Positions 11,791 to 23,900 of a DNA stretch of 64,000 nt are shown here, in pieces. Positions within the stretch are counted from its first letter, which is position 1. Each line of letters starts with the position of its first letter. A model generated the notes under the pieces. That model searched no databases. It was not told the origin of the DNA and saw nothing but the letters and a program-made list of their open reading frames with translations. The position numbers were made by a program, and so were the translations under genes. The DNA comes from Cavia porcellus (Eukaryota; Chordata; Mammalia; Rodentia; Caviidae): positions 9,919,501-9,983,500 of the forward strand of contig NW_026947506.1 in NCBI RefSeq assembly GCF_034190915.1, in the 5' to 3' direction.

Positions 11791-14700
11791 CCCCGCGCCC
11801 CCAGCAATGCATGGCTTACTCCACCCGCAAATTCTGCAGGGTCTCCCTTCATATACAATCGCGATCCAGCCCCTGTCACCCTGTGCACACGGAGCTAACT
11901 CCATTATGCCTGGATTACTGCTTCGGCTTCCTGACCTTTGACTCCATGATCCTCCTAAAACCCAAGTCAGGTTGGGGCATCCATCAGTTCAGAACCCATC
12001 AGCCTTCCCCACCTTAGAACAAACCCCAGCAGCCACACTGCACTCTCAGTGTTCTGAGCAGCCTCTTGTCACACTGCGTGTTTTCACACGTTAGGTCTAA
12101 GGGCTAAAAAATGGTGCCCTACGGCTGCAGGCACTAGGGGTTTGTCCCACTAATGGCTTTGTAAGGCTCCTTGCGCAGAGCTTTTCTTCTGCCATCCATC
12201 TTCAGTCTCAAGGAGTGGGGACCATCACATCTCACCCTAACCTTAACCTTCAAGAGGCCCCACTCAGGATGGGCTTCCTGCCCTGCAGCTGGTGAAGCTT
12301 TAAGTTGGGCCACTTCAAGTTCAAATTCTCTGAGTTCAAACTGAACTCAGAGGCGGCACTAAATATGAAGTTTAAATGGGAGATGCTTAGCCCAATGCAA
12401 AACACATAAGAAATTGAAGCCATTTGGTTTTTATTGTTAAATTACTACAAGCTATTGGTGCTGGTGGTTGGAGGGGCTGAAGGTAGCCAGAGATGCCAGC
12501 GATGATTTCTCCAAATTTGAAGGCCAAAAATGATCTTCTAGGACTGTTTGCTTTGTGTACATGAAAATAATAAGCAATTTTTTCTAACACACATCATAGT
12601 AAGATGGGACCTAACCCTTTCGATATCCCACACTGCCTCTTTTTCTCAGGCCTGAAGACAACTGGGCCAGCCCCAGAGGTGTACAGATTAGAAACTGGGT
12701 GAGGATTTTAAAAGAGAGAGGCATAAAAATCAGGAGGAAGTAAAGGGGAGTGAATGGTGGGCAAGGATGGAGGTAAGGACAGGGAGAGAGATCAGGGTCA
12801 GAAGAGGCTGGGGAGGGAGAGGAAAAGGGAAATGGAGAATAAACGGGTAGGGTTTATGTCCCCAAGTTATTTATCACTGCTATAATAGTTCACCTTGACA
12901 GAGAGCTTACTGAGTCCCACTCTCACTGGCATCATCAAGCACTCTCAGGTGTGGCCGCCCTTCCCTGGCCACGTTCTCTGGCCCCACATTCCTGCCTTTT
13001 GCTGTCACCCAAGCCAAACTTTTGTCCACAAGGCCCCAGTAAATTGCTATCCTAGAGTTGTCTTTGTCTGATCTCAGTTCACCTCTTCCCTCTGGCAGCT
13101 GGTTCTCATCCACCAGGACGTGGTTTTTCTGAAACACCACTAAAAGTTACACATTTTTATAAATAGAGGCAGACTTGGAAGCCAGAAAGTTGGGAATTCC
13201 AGGTTACTTTAGAGCAAATTAAACAATCAAGAATGGTCACATCTGAAACTTAGGAAAGAGAATGGAAAGAGTGGAGGTCACAGTTTGGGGTCCTAATTGT
13301 ATCTTCTGGGGCTAGGAGAAGCTGACAGAGCAAGGACCCCTCTGTGGTCAAGGCGTCTCTGGGAAGTTGGGGCCACAGTGCCCCTAGTGCAGTGTTATTA
13401 GATGGGTTCATGCTAGGAAAAGCACCTACTGGCTGAGTGACCTCCTGGCAAGACACTTCCTTCTCCCATGGTCCTGCACCTGTCCCTGTGCATGTGTTTC
13501 TGTACACATTTGCTATCTCACCAGCATGTTTCGGGGGGAGGGCCGCTGCCCTGGGTCTGTGTTGGCAGTGCTGACCAGCAACCCAGGGGAAAACAAAACT
13601 GGCCCTGTGGCCTGAGGCACTGACTAGCATGGTCACTCTCCCCGAAGTGGACCCCTCAGCTCAGGGGCCCTGAGCAAGGTTCTACCTACTATGCCTGAGA
13701 CTTTGCTTTGCTTCTTCTGGGCTCTCAGTGCAAGGAACCCTGGGAATTCTCACTCCTGCAGAAAACAACCCTGTGCCTGCCCCAGGAGGACAGCCCATGC
13801 CTGCTGCATGCTGTGACCGCTGGGCACGTTGGTAGCTGGCTCCCACCCAACCACGGCTCGTGGCCTAAATATAGCGCATGCAGCTGGCTGTTGTTGTACT
13901 TGGAGCTGCTTGGCTTTGACCTGGCTTCCTGTATGGTCACTGCGAAGGGCCTGAGGGCAGAGGGCTGCTGCTCACCTCTGCACCTGACCAGGAGGTCCCT
14001 TTGCAGCTGTGGGCACCCGAGCTACCATGCATGACCATGTCTGGCATCGTTAGTCCCTCCACCAGTCACCTGGTTGGGCTGGGTCAGCCTTGGCTTTGTT
14101 CCTGGGAGCTCAAGGCCCGGATGTGTCCCTGGTACATGGCTTTGTTTTGATGGTGAAAGATCTTTAACCTATTTTCTGGTAGACACTCCAAACAAGCAGC
14201 AAAGTGTTATTGCAGCAAAAAAACAAGCTGCTTTTGATTCCTCTGGTCATTTGTTCTGAACAAACAACCTTGTTTTTCCCAAGTTCAGTCCTTTTGCAAT
14301 CATGTTGATCTTATCCAGTGATGTTTATCATCCTGGCAGCAGGTTCCCTAGGCTGGCTGGGAGGACAGTGCAACCTAAAAGACAGCACTTTCTGACAGAG
14401 ATCTTAGCTTTACCTTGGATACCTGGACTATACGAAGCATGAGGAGTATATGGAGCCACAGTGTGAACCAAATTAGACAAAGTGGTACCCCCAACCAGCT
14501 GCAGCCGCAGCTCTGACAGACCAGCAGCTTTCCTGAGAACCTCTAGTCAAAAGCCTTGCAAACTCCTCCAAACACTGCAGCAAAAATGATCCCCTTTTCT
14601 GTGCAACTTGAAGAGACTTTTCCGAGCCATGATATTCGTATCTATTTCCAAAGTGACACTCATCTGAAAAGCCTTTAAATCATACTTTAACAATTGCAAA

Positions 14701-15320
14701 AATATATACAACTGACCAGGCTGGTGGTAACAGGGGGTTTCCTGCTCAGATGGCATCCAGAGCCCCGGGTCATGGTGCCTGGGCAGGCAGGGGCTTGGCC
14801 TGCCACACTGAAGACTGCACCCCAGCCAGTGCCATGCAGCCTCAGCCTTGGTCCACAGCCTCCTGGCTTCTCTCTGCTGTCTGGCCAGCTGCTCCTGATG
14901 ATAGTTCTGAGACAGGCCGCCTGGGGCTCCATCTCTGTCCCTTGGGCATCTATCCATTACCACTCAACACAGGACAGGAGTGGTCCATGCCTGAGACACA
15001 GGTGCAGAGTCAACTTACCCAGGGCTGCTGCCTGGTGTGATCCCATCCTCTCCTATGCTCCTCCCTGGATGGCCTGAGCCCCTTTGGGTGCTCAGAGCCT
15101 GCAGTTCAGGGTAGCCCTGCTGCTCAGCCACCAGCAGGCCCCTGCAGTATGTCCTCCTCTATGTCTCAGGCCACAATGGTCTCAACTGGGCATGGAAGCA
15201 AGGAGTCTGTCAGTGTCAAGTGGTGGCTGCATACACTGTGATATAAAAACTTCCAAGAGCTGGGGCCACAGTGGACACACTGAGAGGCAAAGACAAAGAC
15301 AGCCTGGCCCTCGTGTCCAC
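11791..15320. other. Intergenic region between ZNF22 promoter and RASSF4 3' end
   Basis: About 3.5 kb with no family match. Open frames at 13.2-13.6, 13.7-14.0 and 14.5-15.1 kb overlap one another on both strands, as chance frames in GC-rich DNA do, and lack splice or poly(A) context. No clear full-length repeat is seen. Confidence 0.6.
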
Positions 15321-16541
15321 AGCTCAGCTCAGCACAATTTTATTGAGCCCTATGAAGTCACTCTGTTGGAGAGGACAGGCAAGCACACTGCACTCCTTGA
15401 CCACAGAGCTGGTCCAGGGAGCCCTGGTGCCCACAACACACCCAGAGTCTCCACACCGTGAAGTGCTCCCTGATTCTGCCCTATCCTGAGCCTGTGTGGA
15501 GCTGCTGCAGCACTGATACAGAATCTCTTCCATCTCCACAAGCCTTTGTAGTTTCTCTGGGAATCCATCACCCTCAGACCTCAGTAAAGGAAAAGCAGGG
15601 GCTTCAATTTGCAGTTTTAGACAAACATCCGCACAGCTGTTATCAACTGCTATAGAGTTTTGCAAAGCCTTCTTCATTCAGTCCACAAATTCTCCACCAA
15701 TCAGCAAACACATTGTTCATTGTCTGGCCCCTAGGAATTCAAAACCCTGTCTCCCCAGATGGGTCTTTCTCCTCATTACCACACTCTGATGGAAAGTACT
15801 GAGTCACTCCCACCACTGTAGCAGAGGTACACAGACATCCCTGGGGCTTCGAGATGGGGTGAGCCCTGCGTTCCAGAGCTCAGCTGCCACCATTCCCATG
15901 TTCCCCCAGAGCCGTGGGGCCTCCTCCCCATGGGCTCAAGTTGATACTTGCTCCAGTTGTAAGTGTCTTTGGGTCTCACTGTGCACAAAGACTGACTCTG
16001 CAGAGAGATGGGAGCAGTGTGATCTTGCTGGTGACCCAACCTCTGTGCTGCGGTGCAGGGCTGTGGCTTTGAGGGCCAAGGTCGCCATGGGGAAAAGAGG
16101 GGTGGAACATGGCTTTCCACAGCAGGGCCCTGAGTGGCAGCAGGACACAGGGATAGACAAGGCTCTCATGGCTCCTGGGTGATGAAGGCATGGCTGGTGG
16201 TCTGTGTTGGGTGCTGCCCTCCTTAGCAGGGGGTGTGACATGCGTAGGACTGGCCACATTGCTCAGCCAGAGAATGAGGCTGGTGCCACGGCTTTAGGAG
16301 TGCTCACTCCCTAGGCCACTTCCCGTGCAGCCCCTGGCTGAAGTGCCCCTGGCTCCCAGGGACTGAATCTGTCCCTTGTGTGCTCCCAGGGGAGCGGGGC
16401 CCTCTGCACTTAGGCTTTGACATATAAGAAGCATGGGCTCTGGATTCCACAGGCAATAGTGTGATCAGAGTGACCAGTCAGCCTAGCCATTGGGTTCTGT
16501 GGCACTTGTGGCTGGGGCAGTAGATGGAGCGGCACCAGTGG
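15320..16541 (-). other. RASSF4: RASSF4 3' UTR
   Basis: The interval from the stop codon at 16542-16544 to the AATAAA at 15339-15344. It contains no intron signals that I can support, and the open frames within it are short and overlapping. Confidence 0.55.
15339..15344 (-). terminator. RASSF4: Probable RASSF4 poly(A) signal
   Basis: Plus-strand TTTATT gives AATAAA on the minus strand, about 1.2 kb after the RASSF4 stop codon. A GT/CA-containing stretch follows on the downstream side. It is the first convincing hexamer in that direction. Confidence 0.6.
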
Positions 16542-16602
16542 CTACTTGGCCTCCACCAGCTGTGCCAGACGCTCTAGCATTGTGAGACGCAGGGCTTGGA
16601 AC
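16542..16602 (-). CDS. RASSF4: RASSF4 last coding exon
   Basis: The acceptor 'ctccctgcag' precedes 16602. It encodes [19 protein letters not shown] and a TAG stop, the end of the SARAH helix. It completes a Lys codon split after two bases. Confidence 0.96.
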
Positions 16603-19600
16603 CTGCAGGGAGATGGAAACAAGAACTCACTGAGGCTGGGAGAGAGCAGAAAGAGGGGCACATAGGTGCCTGGCCCAGGGACTGGTGCTCCCAACACTGT
16701 GTTTCCTTTAGCAAAGAGGAGCAAAGTCTACTAGCTTCTGTGAGGAACTATTATCAGGGCTGTAGACTGCACAAGCAGCAGGCAGGGTACAGTACATTCT
16801 ATTCCTTAGACGCCCTAGTAGAGCTGGGAGGTGCCAGGGTGTGCAGGGCGGTGGTAGGGATTAGAAAGCTCATGTTCCAGCCTGAGCTCTGCAAATAACC
16901 TATGCTGCACCCTTCTTGGCCAGAGTTTCAGTGTCCTCTGCACTCTGGAGTCTGCCCAGGGGACTTCTGGGTTCTTTCTAGCTCTAAAACTCCAGTGGCC
17001 TGACCAGTGCTGCACTAGGAGGTTCCCTCTGATGGGGTCCCCCGAATGGCTCTCTGGGTAGTTGACTGCATGGGTGGGGTGGGGGTCACTCGAAGCTGGA
17101 TTACAAGCCAGACTCTTTCAGGCCTCCAGTGAGCAGCAGTCCTCTCCTTCCCGCAGGGCAGATACTTTCTGGGTGTCTGTCTGTGCTCTGCAGCTGAGTC
17201 ACCTGCAGAACTGGAAATCTTCACCCAGTGGGGACTGCATGCTTGCCTCTGCCTTGCTGGGTGACCATCCTAGGTCTGGGTGGACAGCAAGCCTGGGTGG
17301 GCAGTCTGGGCTGCATCCCCTCTGTTCAGGCAGCTGTTACCCCAGAATGCTATCAGCACCAACCTTGGGGTGCCCGCCCGGCAGTGGGGTGCTCTGTGTG
17401 CCCAGCCCAGTGTCAGGACCTATGGCTGGCTGTGAACTGCCACTTACTTCATGGTCAGTTTGATGATTTCTCTCTCTTCCTCTTCTTTTAATTTTTCAAC
17501 AAAACTGTCCAGCACAGGCATTTCAAACTTAATATACTGAGCAACCTAGAAAATCCAAGAGCATTTTGATATACTTTATGCAAGAAGTCCAAGTATGCTT
17601 TCCTCTCCTCCTGGCTTCCACAGGGGCAAGGCCACCAAGGCCCCAAGTCCACGGAGCTGCAGCTGCCCCCTTTCCATGTCCCCTGTTCCCTCTGTACAGA
17701 CAGAATGAAATTTCTTTATCGCACAGGCAAGGCTTATCCCCAGAGGAAGCCTAGAGCAGATTACAAGAAAGGCACTGGGTTCCTGAGGGCAGGAGTGGTA
17801 GGAACTGATTCTAACAATGGAAGAAATCCGACCAGCCAGTGGGGAGGCCCAGGGAGACAAAGCTCGACCCTCTCCTGGGCCCCAGCCCCAGCCCTACAGG
17901 ATGCTGAGCCAACTTAGGGAGCATAAAGTGTGTTAGGGCCCAGCTAAGGAATGCCACCCTCCCACCCCCACCCCGTGAGAGGCTCTAATAAAACCAGGCA
18001 CCCTCTGGTAGAGGAAACAGCATTCCATACTACAGATGAAAAAGAACGGGCCTTGGCTTCCTAGGACCCAGGCCCATCTTGGCCTAGGCCAGCCAGGAAG
18101 ATAGCTCCACATGGGACATCACCACTGAAGGCCCAGCTGTCCAAGGCCACCTTCCCGCCTCCCCCACCCCATGCCCCAGATCTCCAGCCTCAACTGCACT
18201 CACGTCATGGGGAACCTCCTCGCCCAGGTCTGCCTCCATCAGGAAGATCTTGACAATCTTCTCGCAGGGCCCATGCAGGATCCTGGAAATCAGCGGGTAC
18301 TCACAATCCTTCAGCTTTGTCCGCTCTGAAATAGAAGGCCACTCTCACAGCTCACAGGATGTTGGGGCAGTCTCTTCCCCAGGACAGGAGCCTAAAGGGC
18401 AATGGGCAATGAGAGGCTCCCTAAATCTGCTGCCCCCAGAGATGGAGAGTCTGCCGAAGGACAGCAGAGCAGGCCATCCCATGCCAGCCACCTCAGTGCA
18501 GGGTTATTGCAGTGACTGTGAAGCACAGACGCAGAGAAAGCTTGGTGTCCTCTTCCTACCTGCCTCAAGGCAGGGCAGAGTTTGTCAGCAGGATGTCCCC
18601 TCTCTCCATCAGGAAGTAGAGGAATCTGTCTTCAGAGACAGCTTGGGACCCTCACCCACTCAAAGTATGCAACAGAAGAATCTCCATTAGGAAGCCTGCT
18701 AAAAACAAGCCCTGTCCTCATCTGTCACATGCATCCTCGCCTCTACAGTGTCACCGGGAGACATAGCTCATCTCCTATGTCCCAGCCCCTCCTTTGCCAC
18801 ATCTAGGGATCATCCACTGGCAACACTGGGTGAAACCAGCTATGCAGCAGCAAATCTCCTCACTAAACCTCAGGGAAGCAATCCTGTCTGCCCTGCCCAC
18901 CCCACAGCCCTGAGCTCCCGCAGGGTCACTGAGTGAACCACAAAGGATGAGGTGAATAATCCCCCAGAGTAGGGGCCTCTTTGAGGAGCAGGAGGCTGTG
19001 ACCCCGCCAGCCTGCAGCTTTGATGCCCAATGCAGGCTACGATTCAGTGTCCCTGAAGTAGAACCCCCTGGGAAAGGCATCCCTGAGACCCCAGCCCCTT
19101 CCCACCTCTCCAGTCCCTGTGCCCCTCTCTGAAACTGAAGCCCTCAGCCTCTTGATGGCACACTCTGACCTGAATGAAACTGTCTGATTTGCAGGTGTCC
19201 CTGGGCTCTGCAGTGGCCTGTGAACTCAGGTTCTCCCATCCCTCGGGTCTCTGTCTCGGGTTCAGCTAACTTACAGGGCCATGGATAGAAGGAGAAGGCT
19301 TTGTTGCTTTCTCAAGCATCACCCAGCCAAGGCCCCCTGGGACAGAGAGGAGCAGAGGGGTAGGAGATGGAGGCAGGAGACATGGGCTGGGTGCCAGTCT
19401 GGTAAATGGCACTGAGGGGACCTGCCGGTTCTAGTCTGCAACTCAGCCTCACAGCCCTGCACAGGCCCCAGACAGCTGGCCAAGTTCCCATGAGGTGGAC
19501 ACAACCTCCATTTTATGGGATGGGAATTCTGAGAGGGATGAGCATGGTGGAGGAGCAACATGGTCCAGGAGAGAGGTAGGGGCTGCCAAGGAGCTGGGAG

Positions 19601-20955
19601 CTGGCCACAGGGACACGGGCATTCAGCTTTCCTGCTGCTCAAGCAGAGGCTGGTACTCACCCCCAGACTCGTGGACCACATAGAGTGCAAACTCCCCAGG
19701 GCCATCTTCCACCTGCACAGAGGCCACAGCAATGAGACCTCAGGGGTTTTTTTTTGTTTTGTTTTTGTCTTTGTCTTTTTGAGACAGGGTCTCGCTATGC
19801 AGTTCAGGCTGGCCTTGAGCTCACTTTGTAGCCTAGGCTAGTCTCAAACTCACAAGGATCCTCCTGCCTCAGCCTCCCAAGTGCTGGGATTACAGGCATG
19901 AGCCACCTTGCCCGGCTATGAGACCTCAGCTTTGTGAACCAAGAGGAAATAGACAAACCCTGGCACAAACTCAAGTACCCAGGACCCAGCCTGCTCTGCC
20001 TGAACCCCAGGGCCCTCCTTGTAACTCGGTAAACCCTGCCAGCCTTCCACCCTCCCCTTCCCAGCCCACCACCCAGCAAGGCGCCCACAACCCTGGAGCA
20101 GCACCCACGCCGTGGCCCACTCACCCTGAACTTGTTGAGCAGCAAGGTAAGCACCTGCTGCGTGGTCATGGTGCTGTTGACCCTCACGTTGGTGACAGAC
20201 CCATAGGCAGGGGTGAACACGGAGGTCTGTGGGAGAAGGGTGGCTCAGGGCAGGTCCAGAGGGGACATGAGCCAATGGTATGGTGCCCTCCTCTGGGCAC
20301 ACTGTGCCCTCCATGCCAGATTTGTCCCCCACCCAGGGTGCTCAAGGAAGCTGTTGCAGGGCATCTTATAGAGGATGCTAGGAGATGCCCACACCCCATG
20401 GCACCCGGGCCAGCTCTCTGCGCAGCCCAGGAACCAGGCCATGGAGGTGATTCACGGGATATGGTGCTGGACTCCTCTCACTCTACCCAGCAAGTCTCCA
20501 CAAGTCTGCTGATCCCAAGGCCCAAGGTCCCCTTCTGTCCTCTCCTCAACCTTCTCCCAGTGGTACGGAGCAGAGCCTTGGGTCCTACTGCAGCAGCCCC
20601 AGTGCGTCCCATTTCCCTTAGCCCATTTCCTCCACCTTTCCTATTGCTGACCAAGGTGCCACCTTCCAAACCTGATTCCCCAAAGTGTGGCACAGGCCTA
20701 GCTTCATCAGCCTGCTGTACTGTGTCCCCTGCCCCTCCCTGGTGCAGCTCCTGAACCAAGTCAGCACTGGGTAGAGAACACCAGGGCACGTCCTCCACAC
20801 AACACAATTTGCCAGAGCACGTGGGAAAACCATGGTTCATCTGTAGGCTTCCACAGCCATGCTGTGCCACCCCAGCTCCCCAGTTACACACACAACACCA
20901 GGGTTCCACCAAGCACCCTGGGCTTCCTCACAGTTTTGGAGGAGGCTCATTATAG

Positions 20956-20993
<38 letters not shown>

Positions 20994-23900
20994 ACAGGCG
21001 CATGTGTGTAGAGAAGGAGAGAGAACTCAAAAAGAGTTTCGCACATGCTAGAGAATGTTCCACCACTTAGCTACTTCCCCTGCTCTTGGTCTGGAACATG
21101 CAATCTTTTTGCCTCGATGTCCTGAGTAGCTGGGATCAAGGTGTACACCACCACACCGAGCATTTGTTCTTGCAAGTATTGTGCTTTGGTCCATGAGACT
21201 CTATACAGCTGGTCCACAGATAGGATAATTCACTGCACAATTTCTTAGTTTCATGATGATGTGAAAACAATACACATTGAACTGCGAGTTGTGTAATTGA
21301 ATCTTTTCCCAGGCTCGCTGGGAAATGTGCTGGGAATGTGCTGCAGGATTGTGGCTCCCAGTGCAGGCAGTGGCAGCCAGTCACAGGCCCACCCATCAGC
21401 CACAGGACCACTCCAGGGACAACCAGGACCATAGTCACTGCAGCATCCAGGGAGGCTGTTTGGTAGGGTGGGCAGATGGGATGCACCTTTATCTGAAGGT
21501 ATTTTAAATCTATGCTGACTGCATGGGACCTACCTCATTTGAAGTCGAGGGCATTCGTACATGAAGTCACCCGGGACATGGCCTGTGTTGCACAGTCCTC
21601 AGTACCCACCTTCTGGACAGTGCCCCTGCCAACACTGTACATGCACTCTCTGATTTAACCCTCGATGCAGCCTCTGATGTACCTAGAACAAGTCCCCTTT
21701 TCTCAGAAAGGAAACACAGGTGGGGAAATCAGAGAGCTGGTCAGGATCACCCATCTGAAAGGACAGCTTCATGACCAAGAGTCCTGGGATGTCTGATACC
21801 CCAGGGGTGGTAAGAGAAGCCTGTGCACCAGAGCTGAACCCCAGTTTCATGCATCTTGGAGCAAAGTTCTCTTTTTTCTAAGAACACAGAGAGGCTACAC
21901 CCAAGAACATGGTCTTTGAAGATGTTTGAGGATTTCTTTAAAACAGCATGTTAATATTTACTCAAACACTAACAAATGGTGCTTAAGCCTTCACAGACAA
22001 AATGTCATTGAGAACAGTATTTAAAGGACACCCTCTGGCCTTTCTGTGGCCTCACTACAAAGTTTGCTGGGGGCCAGGTTCAGGAAAAAGGGCAGTGGTG
22101 CGATGGGACAGTAGGGTACCTCAACTTGCCAAGCTGCGAGCTTTCTCCTAAGGTCTTGCATACTCCCAGAGTCACTTGAGGAGTCCCTGCAATGTCTGCC
22201 CTGCGCTGCTGCTCCTGCTGAAGTGACCCCTAGACATTCCCCCTCCCCCACCCATATGTCATCCAGGAGGGCAGCTGCCCAGCTGGGAACCCCTGCTCCG
22301 TTTCCCAGCGAAGCAGGATACAGCCAGCCCAGGCCCAGAACACTGGGTCCGGCCTCACCCAACTGCCACTCCTTCCATTTATAGTAACAATTCCTTCTCT
22401 TTACAGTGCCTGTGTTTTCAGAGTGATGTCATAGGGGAAGGCAATTGGTTCCCAAGGTCAGGACAATACACACTTGGACAAAAGGCAGTGCTGGGAACCC
22501 AGCCCAGCCAGGTTCTCTGGGAACAAACAGGGCCCCTGCACACTCCATCTGGTCTCACTCTACTAGGGCAGGGACACAGGATACATGCTGTTCCCATGAG
22601 ACGGTTTCCTGGCTTGGAGAAACCTCCTAGAACTGGCCTCACCGCAGATAAACTTGGCATCTCCGCCTGCCTAAATCCCCAGGGCTTGGAAAATGGACAG
22701 ATGGTGGTGGGTGGTGGGTGGTGAATAGTGGGTCTTGAGTGGGACTCTTTTGGGGGTGCAACTTTGGGCAAGGTGGATCTCCCCTAGCCACGTGGGAATG
22801 TCACCTTGTGATTGTAGAAGTGCCCATTGATGGAGAACCGGTGCCGCCGGATCCGCTGGGCCTCGCCGGGCGTGTGGCGCTTGGGTCGCCTCTGGATCAT
22901 GCCACTAGCATCACTCTTGGTCCGCATCAGCTGGGGGACCTCCTCGTCTTCCTCTGGGGTCCCTTAAGGGAGAGAGGGATGAGCACTTGGCTCCTGGGTC
23001 ACTCCTGCAGGAGGCTGTGCCAGGGGATGGTGGAATTCCAATCTGCAGAAGGACAGGATCACCATGCCACAGCCTCCAGTGTGTTGCAGCCCAGCAAGGG
23101 TCCTCTGGGCACTATTCTGGGGCAGGTCCTTCCCTGAGTGGTGAGGGAAGGACCCAAAGGGACTGGAGAGGTTCTGGATCCTGGAGTGCATGGACCAGGT
23201 CCTACAGTCTGTGCTTGGGCTGAGGCTCCTCCTCTGTGCATAGTGACGCAGAGCAGGACACTCAGGCCGCTGACACTTTTCCATTCTGTGAGGAGCTTCC
23301 TTGGTGAGGATCCGAGAAGTTGCCCTGAAGATTAATTGAATGCTCCTGGCTGTTCAGCAGGCTGCTCTCCCACCTGCCATGTCCCCATGTCCCCTTTCCT
23401 GCTCCTCTCGGAGTAAGACACATCCCAGCACCTCGAGGGCTCCACTTACCTGAGCTGTCCCTGGAGACTGCAGCCTGGCTTGAGGCCTGGGCATTTGTCT
23501 CCTGGGCAGTGACTCTGCAGTCCTGAGCAGAGGACTCCTTCCTGAAAGGGACCATTGCAATGTTCAGGTGACCAGGCACAAACAGGCAACTCAGCTGAAG
23601 GAGGAGTACCCCCCCATGCCTGGGGCAGGACACAGGTGACCACAGGGTGGAGGCAGGTGAACTTCCAACAGGAAGGGAAGGTAAAGGCTTCCTGGCCCTT
23701 TCCGAGAGAAGCATCCTGGCCTACTGGGCTGTGACCTGGGGACACACACATAGCTGGCGACCTGTTTTGAGCTGCGCTCAGCCAGGTCAGCATCAGTGCA
23801 GCCAAGTGCCTGGAGGCTCCAAAGGGCTGGGAGAGTTGGCAGAGACAAGGCCAGGACCCAGGCCAGGGAGCCCAGTGATGGTGTGGGGAGGAGTTGGGTG

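Noticed and set aside
10882..11904. Many overlapping Pro/Arg/Ala-rich frames on both strands
   Set aside because: Typical of CpG islands, where stop codons are rare; no family match.
19918..20754. A 278-codon plus-strand frame across RASSF4 intron and exon sequence
   Set aside because: It overlaps the real RASSF4 exon at 20125-20226 on the other strand, is Pro-rich as chance GC-rich frames are, and resembles no family.
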